A stretch of DNA of 21,390 nucleotides, taken from the NCBI GenBank assembly GCA_049325415.1, contig JBMOLL010000018.1, positions 1 through 21,390 of the forward strand, in the 5' to 3' direction. The translations under genes were made by a program, and so were the position numbers. Every line of letters starts with the position of its first letter. The stretch's first letter is position 1. Positions 7,950-14,385 of this stretch are shown piece after piece. This DNA comes from JBMOLL01 sp049325415. GTDB taxonomy: Bacteria > Bacteroidota > Bacteroidia > Bacteroidales > GCA-2748055. Below the pieces are notes generated by a model, which did not search any database, had not been told where the DNA came from, and worked only from the letters and a program-made list of their open reading frames with translations.

Positions 7950-8638
7950 GCCGGTACAATTTTGACTATTTCATGCCGGTCAGCTTTTCTGACCGCTTTT
8001 AAAACAAAATTAAAGGCCGAGAGGTTCAGGCAGAGCGCAAAATCTTCTTTGGGGGCAAAATGCTGTTTATCGGGGATGAAAAACCGGCTGCCGCTGCCGC
8101 TTCGGATCTTTTCACGCATTGCAGCGAAGTCAGATGCTTTGCCTGTCAGTTCATTACGCAGATATTCAGCGCAGAGTGTATCCTCATCCGCTTCGATCCT
8201 TCCGTTATAACCCATGCAAACCAGTGACACTGATGCCGGCTTGCTATGCCGGATATACCGCACTATCGCATCGGCATTGACAAAACTTCCGGTAAGGATC
8301 TCGTCGGCGGCAGATGCATTTACAATGCCCTGGGTTCCGGCACTGGTGGTATGTACAATGGTTTTACCGCTAAAATCCCTGCCGGCAACCTGGAAGGGAG
8401 AGTTTCCGAAATCGAATCCTGGAACGATCTGTTCGTTCCTTTCCCCGATCAGGAGGTAGTCGGGATTTTGCTCTTTCAGGCTGAATGCCTGACTGATATC
8501 GCCTACAGGAATAATTCCGGCGGCTCCCTGGTCTGTCAGGTAACATTCCAGCGAAAAAGCCCGGAAAACATCAATAATAACGGTAAGCCCCGTCGCCTCA
8601 CGTGCACCTTCAATAAAATGATGGATGGTTATGTTCAT
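7946..8638 (-). CDS. comB: ComB-like 2-phosphosulfolactate phosphatase family protein
   Basis: A 230-residue cytoplasmic protein, close to the usual 230-245 for the ComB family. Recognisable family segments are VIIDVFRAFS near the N-terminus, IGERNEQIVPGFDFGNSP in the middle, the TTSAGTQGI loop, and VCMGYNGRIEADEDTLCAEYL, where the acidic residues likely bind Mg2+. In methanogens ComB hydrolyses 2-phosphosulfolactate to sulfolactate during coenzyme M synthesis. Many bacteria without coenzyme M carry homologues, so the true substrate here is open. No comA or comC partner is visible in the window. It is first in a two-gene minus-strand unit with the thioredoxin-like gene. A TAnnTTTG match just upstream on the minus strand could be its promoter. 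The symbol denotes family membership, not proven function. Confidence 0.85.
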   Translation of the reverse strand: MNITIHHFIEGAREATGLTVIIDVFRAFSLECYLTDQGAAGIIPVGDISQAFSLKEQNPDYLLIGERNEQIVPGFDFGNSPFQVAGRDFSGKTIVHTTSAGTQGIVNASAADEILTGSFVNADAIVRYIRHSKPASVSLVCMGYNGRIEADEDTLCAEYLRNELTGKASDFAAMREKIRSGSGSRFFIPDKQHFAPKEDFALCLNLSAFNFVLKAVRKADRHEIVKIVPA

Positions 8639-8655
8639 ATGCTCTGCATTCGCAA

Positions 8656-8663
8656 CAAAGATA
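8656..8663 (-). promoter_or_regulatory. Possible Bacteroidota -7 promoter element for the ComB-like gene
   Basis: On the minus strand the bases read TATCTTTG, a full match to the Bacteroidota TAnnTTTG -7 element. It would place the transcription start about ten bases before the comB-like ATG at 8638. No convincing TTG -33 element lies 19-21 bases upstream, so support is partial. Confidence 0.4.
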
Positions 8664-8756
8664 ATCCATCCGGTCAGAAATACTTTTCCCGGGCCCTTCC
8701 GGCACGGATAAAAAGTTTGAAGAGATATGCAGGGGAGTGTCGTACTTATTTGTATT

Positions 8757-8807
8757 TTAGCTGTTAATTGCCGGCAAAGTCCGGCTATCCTGTTGAATAA
8801 CAGCTGA
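8757..8807 (+). repeat. Inverted repeat with internal hairpins upstream of the DUF2752 gene
   Basis: The 8-base arms AGCTGTTA (8759-8766) and TAACAGCT (8798-8805) are perfectly complementary and can be extended by one wobble and one normal pair. Between them lies a 5-bp hairpin GCCGG (8770-8774) / CCGGC (8781-8785). An alternative hairpin CTGTT/AACAG (8790-8803) would compete with the outer arms. The structure ends 14 bases before the DUF2752 start codon, so it could be a leader RNA fold or an operator. I cannot assign a role. Confidence 0.4.
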
Positions 8808-8821
8808 TAGATTCAGAATAC

Positions 8822-9256
8822 ATGGAAATAGCCTTTGTACCGTATTTGTTCTTAAGGCGCCTGGGCGTTCGGCCGGAAAAGCTTTACCACTGGAACGTCC
8901 TGCTCAGTAATCTTTTCCTGATCCTGCTCTTTGCCCTTGCAGGCACCTTGATTGGCCTTTTTACGGGGATAAGCCACTTTTGCCTTTTTCAAAGACTTAC
9001 CGGGATTGCCTGCCCTTTTTGCGGAACAACAACCGGTTTGCTTCACCTGTTCAGAGGGGAAGTATTTCTCGCATGGTCGGCCAATAAAGTGAGTGTGTTA
9101 CTGGGTCTGTATCTTGTTTTTCAGGTTGTTGCAAGAATAATCCTGCTGTCTTACAGTTCAGGGCTTAAATGGAAGCCGGAGAGACTCTCCGCCACACTTT
9201 CAGTAGTAATATTATCCCTTTACTTCATAAATTGGATATATAATTTAATATATTAA
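8822..9256 (+). CDS. DUF2752 membrane protein
   Basis: A 144-residue protein with three likely membrane helices (about 28-50, 86-110 and 121-143). The CPFCGTTTGLLHL motif at 64-76 corresponds to the CPxCGxT(R/T)xxxxL signature that defines DUF2752, with Cys64 and Cys67 placed at a membrane boundary just before a helix. The paired cysteines could bind metal or form a disulfide; no biochemical role is established that I know of. The start follows an inverted repeat and no strong Shine-Dalgarno sequence is visible. It is followed after a 36-base AT-rich gap by a tiny protein that also has two CxxC pairs, so the two may function together. Confidence 0.8.
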   Translation: MEIAFVPYLFLRRLGVRPEKLYHWNVLLSNLFLILLFALAGTLIGLFTGISHFCLFQRLTGIACPFCGTTTGLLHLFRGEVFLAWSANKVSVLLGLYLVFQVVARIILLSYSSGLKWKPERLSATLSVVILSLYFINWIYNLIY

Positions 9257-9292
9257 TAATATATTTTATAAACTTAAATAGTTATAATTACC

Positions 9293-9460
9293 ATGACAAT
9301 GATTTCCTGTCCAAAGTGCGGGCATATGACCACCCGTGGTGGTTTTAAAGCCTGGCAAATAATCATAGCAATCTGTTTCTTCCCGCTGGGGCTCATTGCC
9401 TTACTGGCAGACCGTGAACCCTCGCGCTGCCATAATTGCGGTTATACCTGGGTGGCCTGA
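9293..9460 (+). CDS. Small zinc-ribbon membrane protein (55 residues)
   Basis: A short gene: ATG at 9293, TGA at 9458-9460, 55 residues. The N-terminus has CPKCG (Cys6, Cys9) and the C-terminus has CHNCGY (Cys46, Cys49), so two half zinc-ribbons could together bind one zinc ion. They are separated by a hydrophobic stretch (about residues 22-39, Ile/Phe/Leu rich with a central Pro-Leu-Gly) that could be a membrane hairpin or one re-entrant helix. This layout recalls LITAF-like proteins, where two CxxC knuckles flank a membrane-inserted segment; that comparison is mine and untested. A second ATG two codons downstream could also serve as start. A terminator follows directly, which supports a real transcription unit with the DUF2752 gene. 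Confidence 0.72.
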   Translation: MTMISCPKCGHMTTRGGFKAWQIIIAICFFPLGLIALLADREPSRCHNCGYTWVA

Positions 9461-9476
9461 ACAGCTTAACCTTACA

Positions 9477-9508
9477 CCGGGGCAGGCGGAGTTCATCCCC
9501 GGCTTTTT
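9477..9508 (+). terminator. Intrinsic terminator after the DUF2752 / zinc-ribbon pair
   Basis: A GC-only stem CCGGGG (9477-9482) / CCCCGG (9497-9502) with a 14-base loop is followed by CTTTTT (9503-9508). It lies 17 bases after the zinc-ribbon stop codon, the expected place for a Rho-independent terminator. Confidence 0.65.
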
Positions 9509-9560
9509 GGGGGATTAGTAATCGATTTATAGTGTGTGAATTACCGGCACATATAAATTG

Positions 9561-9568
9561 TATATTTG
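9561..9568 (+). promoter_or_regulatory. Possible Bacteroidota -7 promoter element for the YihY/BrkB gene
   Basis: TATATTTG matches TAnnTTTG fully and sits 18 bases before the ATG at 9587, giving a short 5' leader. The -33 region is not a clear TTG match, so confidence is moderate. Confidence 0.45.
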
Positions 9569-9586
9569 TATTCATAAAATACGTCA

Positions 9587-10885
9587 ATGTTTAAAAGAAT
9601 CACGAAATTCCTGAAGGAGGAACTCTGGTTAACCGATATTTATAAAGATTCCAAAAGAAAAAGTTTCTTCATTCGGACACTGAGGATCCTGGTAATCGCG
9701 TTCAGGGGATTCTTCGAAGACCGCGCGGCATTGCGGGCTTCCTCACTCACCTATTTCACCATGCTGTCGATCGTTCCGATCTTTGCCCTTGGCTTTGGTA
9801 TTGCCAAAGGTTTTGGCTTTGAACAGCGCATGCATGCCTTTCTGAACAAAAACTTTCAGAGTCAGGAAGAAATCCTGAAATGGATCACCTCCCTTGTGGA
9901 CAACCTCCTGGCCAACACCCGTGGCGGACTGGTTGCCGGTATCGGTTCGGTGGTGTTGTTCTGGTCCGTAATTCAGGTCCTCAACAATATTGAACTGTCA
10001 TTCAACGATATCTGGCAGGTGAAGAAATCGAGATCGCTGGTACGGAAATTCTCCGATTACCTGGCCATCATGATAATCAGTCCTTTTGCCATAGCTATTG
10101 CTGGTTCTCTGATGGTAAGGATTCAGGGCTATGCTGAGAGCCTCAGGCTTTTACAGCCGATTGTGGTACTGCTGATTAAGATCACACCCTATGTGTCAAT
10201 CTGGATTCTGTTTACCATTATTTACATCGTGATGCCCAATACCAAGGTCAGATTCATGAATGCACTGATTGCGGGAATCTTTGCCGGAACTCTTACCATT
10301 GTGGTGCAGTGGGCCTATATCCATTTTCAGATTGGTGTGACCCGCTTCAATACCCTCTATGGGAGTTTTGCTGCTATTCCTCTGTTCCTTGTATGGTTGC
10401 AGGTGACCTGGCTGATTGTTTTAATGGGGGCGGAGCTGTCCTTTGCCTACCAGAATGTCGAAAACTATGAATTTGAAGCAGCCGCCCTTAATCTGAGCTC
10501 TTCAAATAAGCGTTTGCTCACCCTTCTCATTCTTCAGCAGGTGATAAAGAATTTCCAGGAAGGTGGTAATCCTATGTCGACCTACTCGCTTAGTCAGAAA
10601 CTCGGCATCCCAAATCGCCTTGTCAGTGAGCTGACATTCAGTCTGGTAAAGTCCGGGCTGCTGGTGGAACTGGCCTATGATGATCCGCGGCAGCGGGCTT
10701 TTAATCCGGCCATTGATACCAATATGATCTCTGTCGAAGAAGCCGTCAGACGCCTCGAAGGTGCCGGAGGAAGCCAGCTCTTTGTGTCCGACTCCGAGGA
10801 CCTGGAAAAAATATCCAGGCTGAACAAGGATATTATGGAAGCTATCCGGAACAGTCCTGCCAATGTCCTGATCAAGGATATCTGA
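9587..10885 (+). CDS. YihY/virulence factor BrkB family membrane protein with C-terminal winged-helix-like extension
   Basis: A 432-residue protein. Residues about 30-300 form the YihY/BrkB domain, with an N-terminal RASSLTYFTMLSIVP segment diagnostic of the family, about six membrane helices, and the typical TKVRFMNALIAGIFAGT and NTLYGSFAAIPLFLVWLQ stretches. Classical members are about 290 residues, so roughly 130 residues are extra. That tail contains a helix-turn-helix-like block (about 305-375, around YSLSQKLGIPNRLVSELTFSL and KSGLL) that looks like a winged helix, followed by a Glu/Asp-rich helix. Despite the old name (ribonuclease BN or BrkB), members have no proven nuclease activity, and their role in the inner membrane is unsettled. 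It appears to be a single-gene unit with its own promoter; two weak hairpins follow it. Confidence 0.88.
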   Translation: MFKRITKFLKEELWLTDIYKDSKRKSFFIRTLRILVIAFRGFFEDRAALRASSLTYFTMLSIVPIFALGFGIAKGFGFEQRMHAFLNKNFQSQEEILKWITSLVDNLLANTRGGLVAGIGSVVLFWSVIQVLNNIELSFNDIWQVKKSRSLVRKFSDYLAIMIISPFAIAIAGSLMVRIQGYAESLRLLQPIVVLLIKITPYVSIWILFTIIYIVMPNTKVRFMNALIAGIFAGTLTIVVQWAYIHFQIGVTRFNTLYGSFAAIPLFLVWLQVTWLIVLMGAELSFAYQNVENYEFEAAALNLSSSNKRLLTLLILQQVIKNFQEGGNPMSTYSLSQKLGIPNRLVSELTFSLVKSGLLVELAYDDPRQRAFNPAIDTNMISVEEAVRRLEGAGGSQLFVSDSEDLEKISRLNKDIMEAIRNSPANVLIKDI

Positions 10886-10928
10886 AATATTCGATAATGC
10901 CTCTTCTGGACAGGGGTTATATTCATTG

Positions 10929-10963
10929 TATAAGCAAAAGTTTGGTTTTACTTATAAATTTTT
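10929..10963 (+). terminator. Weak AT-rich hairpin downstream of the YihY/BrkB gene, possible terminator
   Basis: Arms TATAAGCAAAA (10929-10939) and TTTTACTTATA (10946-10956) pair over eleven positions with one mismatch and a six-base loop, followed by AATTTTT (10957-10963). The stem is nearly all A-T, so terminator strength is doubtful; an operator or promoter-proximal element for the histidine leader is an alternative. A second imperfect hairpin with no T-run lies just before it (about 10894-10920). Confidence 0.35.
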
Positions 10964-10975
10964 ACCGGAGCAGGC

Positions 10976-11006
10976 TTGAAAATTTAAAATTAATAGTTAA
11001 TATTGC
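10976..11006 (+). promoter_or_regulatory. Likely promoter of the histidine operon leader
   Basis: TTG at 10976-10978, a 19-base spacer, and TAATATTG at 10998-11005 (seven of eight matches to TAnnTTTG) fit the spacing of Bacteroidota vegetative promoters. Transcription would begin near 11012, about 14 bases before the leader-peptide ATG. The match is visible; activity is inference. Confidence 0.5.
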
Positions 11007-11025
11007 ATCCATAATAAATCAGATA

Positions 11026-11073
11026 ATGAAATTGTACAGGGAAATACGCCAGCTGCATCATCACGACGGGTAG
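11026..11073 (+). CDS. hisL: Histidine operon leader peptide
   Basis: A 15-codon frame, MKLYREIRQLHHHDG then TAG, with three consecutive His codons (CAT CAT CAC, 11056-11064) starting 102 bases before the end of the leader. His is normally a rare residue, and this one run lies in the leader of a complete histidine operon. The codons also lie inside the 5' arm of a hairpin and just ahead of a terminator. This is the arrangement used in enterobacterial hisL attenuation, although there the run has seven His codons. Translation speed through these codons would report the supply of charged histidyl-tRNA. The Shine-Dalgarno sequence is weak, as is usual in Bacteroidota. The peptide itself probably has no other function. 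Confidence 0.82.
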   Translation: MKLYREIRQLHHHDG

Positions 11074-11088
11074 GACTTCGTGATGCAG
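11053..11088 (+). promoter_or_regulatory. His attenuator hairpin 1:2 over the His codons
   Basis: The arm CTGCATCATCACGA (11053-11066) pairs with TCGTGATGCAG (11078-11088): eleven base pairs with a three-base bulge and a loop holding the leader stop codon. The three His codons are inside the 5' arm, so a stalled ribosome would prevent this hairpin. Confidence 0.75.
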
Positions 11089-11133
11089 AGGCATGTAACC
11101 TGTTGAATAGTTTTAAGGTTTGCACATTCTGCA
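11084..11133 (+). promoter_or_regulatory. His attenuator antiterminator 2:3
   Basis: TGCAGA (11084-11089), ATGT (11093-11096) and AACC (11097-11100) pair with TCTGCA (11128-11133), ACAT (11124-11127) and GGTT (11117-11120). This gives fourteen base pairs with one three-base bulge on each side. It uses bases needed by both the 1:2 hairpin and the terminator, so it excludes both. It would form when the ribosome stalls at the His codons and would allow transcription into hisG. Confidence 0.72.
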
Positions 11134-11143
11134 AGCCTTTTTT
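11115..11143 (+). terminator. His operon attenuator terminator (3:4)
   Basis: AAGGTTTGCA (11115-11124) and TGCAAGCCTT (11130-11139) form a ten-pair stem with one U-G wobble and a five-base loop, followed by TTTT (11140-11143). It ends 16 bases before the hisG ATG, so it must be overcome for the operon to be expressed. Confidence 0.82.
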
Positions 11144-11159
11144 GTTTAAATTACACCGC

Positions 11160-12017
11160 ATGAACAAACTAAGAATTGCCATACAGAAGGATGGGCGCCT
11201 GAGTGAGAAATCCCTTGAAATGCTCAGGGAAGCAGGGATAATGTTGAATAATGGTTCAAGAACGCTGGTTTCGCAGAGTTCGACCTTTCCGCTTGAGGTT
11301 CTGTTCCTCCGGGATGATGATATACCCCAGTATGTGGAAGACGGAGTTGCTGATGTTGGGATTGTCGGGGAAAACGTCTGTGCCGAAAGTTCCTGTAATA
11401 TACAGATTATTGAGCGACTGGGTTTCTCCCGGTGCAGGCTGTCGATTGCCATACCCAAAAACCAGGATTACCGGGGACCGGCCGACCTGGAAAAGAAAAA
11501 GATTGCCACTTCCTATCCCGGGATCCTTTCGGAATTTCTGAAACGATCCGGAGTCGGAGCTGAGATCCATGTAATCAGCGGTTCGGTGGAGATCGCGCCC
11601 GGCATTGGTCTGGCCGATGCCATATTTGATATCGTTAGCTCCGGAAGTACCTTGATAAGCAACGGACTGAAGGAAGTGGAAGTGGTCATGAATTCCGAAG
11701 CAGTACTGATCTCAAACCGGCATCTGGACCAGGAAAAGGCGATGATCCTTGAAAACCTCATTTTCCGCATGCGCAGCGTAATGGCTGCCGTAAATAACAA
11801 GTATATCCTGCTTAATGCTCCTGATGACAAACTGGAAGAGATTATCAGGGTAATCCCTGGTATGAAAAGCCCCACCGTCATGCCACTTGCCAGGCCGGGC
11901 TGGAGCTCAGTACATTCCGTTCTAAGTGAAAAGCAGTTCTGGGAAGTCATCGACAGGTTGCGCGAACTGGGTGCTCAGGGTATACTGGTGGTTCCGATAG
12001 AAAAAATGATCGTCTGA
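11160..12017 (+). CDS. hisG: ATP phosphoribosyltransferase, long form
   Basis: HisG catalyses the first and committed step of histidine synthesis, joining ATP and PRPP to give phosphoribosyl-ATP. The protein has 285 residues, the size of the long, self-sufficient form (E. coli 299) that carries a C-terminal ACT-like regulatory domain and needs no HisZ. Visible are the N-terminal LRIAIQKDGRLSEKSLEML, the DVGIVGENV segment, and the PRPP-binding loop DIVSSGSTLISNG (about 164-176). The C-terminal domain (about 210-285) ends in GAQGILVVPIEKMIV, as in long-form enzymes, and is where histidine feedback inhibition would act. I chose the ATG at 11160; an upstream in-frame TTG at 11103 would place coding sequence across the terminator. 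It is the first structural gene of the operon and follows the attenuator directly. Confidence 0.97.
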   Translation: MNKLRIAIQKDGRLSEKSLEMLREAGIMLNNGSRTLVSQSSTFPLEVLFLRDDDIPQYVEDGVADVGIVGENVCAESSCNIQIIERLGFSRCRLSIAIPKNQDYRGPADLEKKKIATSYPGILSEFLKRSGVGAEIHVISGSVEIAPGIGLADAIFDIVSSGSTLISNGLKEVEVVMNSEAVLISNRHLDQEKAMILENLIFRMRSVMAAVNNKYILLNAPDDKLEEIIRVIPGMKSPTVMPLARPGWSSVHSVLSEKQFWEVIDRLRELGAQGILVVPIEKMIV

Positions 12018-12032
12018 TTTAAATCTTTGAAT

Positions 12033-13307
12033 ATGAACGTTATCCGTTATCCGAAGAAAGAAATGTGGGCAGAATTGCTCAAACGACCCGTTTATGATTA
12101 TACCGAATTGTTTGATTCGGTTCAGGGTATCATTAATACCGTGGCAGAAGATGGCGATATTGCACTGAAACGGTTTACCAGGAAATTCGATGATGTGGTG
12201 CTGGAAGAGATTGCAGTCAGCAAGGTGGAGCTGACAGCTGCTGCTTTTGAACTCGACCAGCCCCTGAAGGATGCCCTGGATGAGGCGCAGCGGAATATCG
12301 AAAAATTTCATATGCAGCAGGTCTGCAAAACGACAGCCATCGAAACCACTCCCGGCGTCAAATGCTGGCAGAAAACCGTGCCCATACAGAAAGTCGGTCT
12401 TTATGTCCCGGGTGGTTCTGCTCCTTTACTTTCAACGGTCCTGATGCTGGGTGTTCCAGCCCGTCTGGCAGGCTGCAGGGAAATTGTCCTTTGCACACCT
12501 CCAGGAAAGGATGGAAAGATCCATCCGGGAATACTATATATTGCCAATAAACTGGGAATTACCTCAGTTTTCAAGGTTGGAGGTGTTCAGGCCATTGCCG
12601 CTATGGCTTATGGGACAGATTCGATCCCGGCAGTCAATAAGATTTTCGGTCCTGGAAACCAGTATGTTATGGCAGCAAAACAAATTGTTAGCCGGGATAA
12701 GGTAGCCATTGATATACCTGCCGGACCTTCGGAAGTTGCTATCCTCGCCGATGAGTCCTGCAATCCGGCCTATGTTGCTGCCGATCTTCTGGCACAGGCG
12801 GAGCACGGACCCGACAGCCAGGTTATCCTGATAACGGATTCTGAAAAAGTGATCCATGATGTTCAGGCCGAGCTTGAATTGCAGCTTCAGACCCTGCCCA
12901 GGAAGGAGATAGCCGTAAAATCCCTGCTTAACAGCAAGCTCTTCCTTGTAAAAGAAGAGGAGGATATGGTGGATATGATCAATTTTTATGCCCCCGAGCA
13001 TCTGATCATCGTGTGTCGCAATTACAATGAGATGGCTGCCCGTATCGTCAATGCCGGATCGGTATTCCTGGGTAATTTCACCCCTGAAAGTGCCGGAGAT
13101 TATGCCTCGGGCACCAATCATACCCTACCGACCAACGGCTGGGCGCATGCTTACAGCGGACTGAACCTTGACAACTTTGTCAAAAAGATCAGCTTTCAGG
13201 AAATAAGCCGCTACGGATTGCTGAATATTAGTCATGCCGTGATGGCCATGGCCGAGGCCGAGCATTTGCAGGGACACAGGAATTCAGTGGAGATCAGGTT
13301 AAAATAG
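12033..13307 (+). CDS. hisD: Histidinol dehydrogenase
   Basis: HisD oxidises L-histidinol to L-histidine in two NAD+-dependent steps, the last reactions of the pathway. The protein has 424 residues, close to the E. coli enzyme (434). Typical segments are VPIQKVGLYVPGG, GPGNQYVMAAKQIV, DIPAGPSEVAILAD, LLAQAEHGPDSQVILIT, and the catalytic pair Glu322-His323 in YAPEHL. The zinc-ligand and substrate region SAGDYASGTNHTLPTNG is also intact. The ATG at 12033 is preferred over an in-frame TTG two codons earlier. It starts 15 bases after the hisG stop and is the second gene of the operon, as in enterobacteria. Confidence 0.97.
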   Translation: MNVIRYPKKEMWAELLKRPVYDYTELFDSVQGIINTVAEDGDIALKRFTRKFDDVVLEEIAVSKVELTAAAFELDQPLKDALDEAQRNIEKFHMQQVCKTTAIETTPGVKCWQKTVPIQKVGLYVPGGSAPLLSTVLMLGVPARLAGCREIVLCTPPGKDGKIHPGILYIANKLGITSVFKVGGVQAIAAMAYGTDSIPAVNKIFGPGNQYVMAAKQIVSRDKVAIDIPAGPSEVAILADESCNPAYVAADLLAQAEHGPDSQVILITDSEKVIHDVQAELELQLQTLPRKEIAVKSLLNSKLFLVKEEEDMVDMINFYAPEHLIIVCRNYNEMAARIVNAGSVFLGNFTPESAGDYASGTNHTLPTNGWAHAYSGLNLDNFVKKISFQEISRYGLLNISHAVMAMAEAEHLQGHRNSVEIRLK

Positions 13308-13323
13308 TATATAGAAAAAGGGT

Positions 13324-14373
13324 ATGGATATAATTAACCTGGTTCGTCCGAATATCAGGGAGCTAAAGGCGTATTCATCAGCGCGCGACGAGTTCAGCGG
13401 TCAGGCTGAAGTGATGCTGGATGCCAACGAGAATCCCTTTAATTCCCCGCTGAACCGCTACCCCGATCCCCTTCAGAAGGAGATTAAGCAGATGGTGGCC
13501 GGTTTGAAAGGGACCGATCCTTCCAGGATCTTCCTCGGTAACGGGAGCGATGAGGCCATCGATCTGCTGTTCCGGATCTTCTGTGAGCCCGGAAAAGCGA
13601 ATGTGGTTTCCATTGTTCCAACCTACGGGATGTACCGCGTGGCAGCAGATATCAATAACATTGGCGTCAGGGAAGTCATGCTGGGCCCCGGTTTTGAACT
13701 GGAAAAGAAGCGCCTGCTTGAAGCCTGTGATGATGAAACCCGGCTCATCTTCCTTTGTTCCCCCAATAACCCCACTGCAAACCTGCTCGACCGTAGTACG
13801 ATCCTGGAAGTGGTGCGTGAAAGTAATTGTATTGTTGTGCTCGATGAAGCCTATATCGATTTCAGCAGTGCAAAGAGCCTGATAGGTGAACTGGATCACT
13901 TCCCGAATCTGGTGATCCTGCAGACCTTCTCCAAAGCCTGGGGTCTTGCCGGGATCAGGCTGGGCATGGCTTTTGCCTCGCCCCTGATCATAGGTCTGAT
14001 GAACAGGGTGAAATACCCCTACAATATCTCGGTGCTCACTAAAGAGGCAGTTATTAAGGCTCTTCAGGACACCGACAGGGTGGCCGGATGGGTGAAAACG
14101 ATCCTTGATGAACGCAACCGGCTTACGACTGCACTTGCAGGAAACAAACTGGTCGTTCGCGTCTGGCCGTCGGAAGCCAACTTTCTGCTTGTTCAATTCA
14201 CTCAGCCCGAAAGGGTATTTGCGTACCTGCGTGACCATAGTATAATTGTCCGCGACCGCTCCAGGATCATTTTGTGTGAGGGGGCCCTGCGGATTACCGT
14301 AGGGACTGAGGAGGAGAATAATCGTTTGCTCGGGGCACTTGTCCGCCTGGAGAAAGAAATGAATCCGCTTTAA
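13324..14373 (+). CDS. hisC: Histidinol-phosphate aminotransferase
   Basis: HisC is a PLP-dependent fold-type I enzyme that transfers an amino group from glutamate to imidazole-acetol phosphate, giving histidinol phosphate. The 349-residue protein shows the family pattern. It has LDANENPFNSP and RYPDP near the N-terminus, GNGSDEAIDLL for cofactor phosphate binding, CSPNNPTAN, and LDEAYIDF with the Asp that contacts the pyridine nitrogen. The Schiff-base lysine is Lys204 in TFSKAWGLAGIRLG. A final LRITVGTEEEN segment binds the substrate carboxylate or phosphate. It lies 16 bases after hisD. The gene overlaps a long antisense open frame that I regard as a codon-usage shadow. Confidence 0.97.
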   Translation: MDIINLVRPNIRELKAYSSARDEFSGQAEVMLDANENPFNSPLNRYPDPLQKEIKQMVAGLKGTDPSRIFLGNGSDEAIDLLFRIFCEPGKANVVSIVPTYGMYRVAADINNIGVREVMLGPGFELEKKRLLEACDDETRLIFLCSPNNPTANLLDRSTILEVVRESNCIVVLDEAYIDFSSAKSLIGELDHFPNLVILQTFSKAWGLAGIRLGMAFASPLIIGLMNRVKYPYNISVLTKEAVIKALQDTDRVAGWVKTILDERNRLTTALAGNKLVVRVWPSEANFLLVQFTQPERVFAYLRDHSIIVRDRSRIILCEGALRITVGTEEENNRLLGALVRLEKEMNPL

Positions 14374-14385
14374 TTATCTGAGACT

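Noticed and set aside
8246..8767. A 173-codon plus-strand open frame opposite the ComB-like gene
   Set aside because: It is the shadow of a recognisable minus-strand gene and its translation has no family features.
9257..9292. AT-rich gap between DUF2752 and the zinc-ribbon gene as a separate promoter
   Set aside because: No TAnnTTTG element is present; it is more simply an intra-operon spacer.
10894..10920. Hairpin ATAATGCC / GGGGTTAT after the YihY/BrkB gene as a terminator
   Set aside because: It has a mismatch and a wobble in the stem and no T-run after it.
11103..11159. In-frame TTG start giving HisG 19 extra residues
   Set aside because: The extension would run through the attenuator terminator and its residues do not resemble HisG N-termini; the ATG at 11160 matches the family start.
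13378..14238. A 286-codon open frame antisense to hisC (and similar long antisense frames at 12564-13121 and 16410-17015)
   Set aside because: They lie wholly opposite strongly conserved his genes and show no recognisable domain; they are explained by the codon use of the sense strand.
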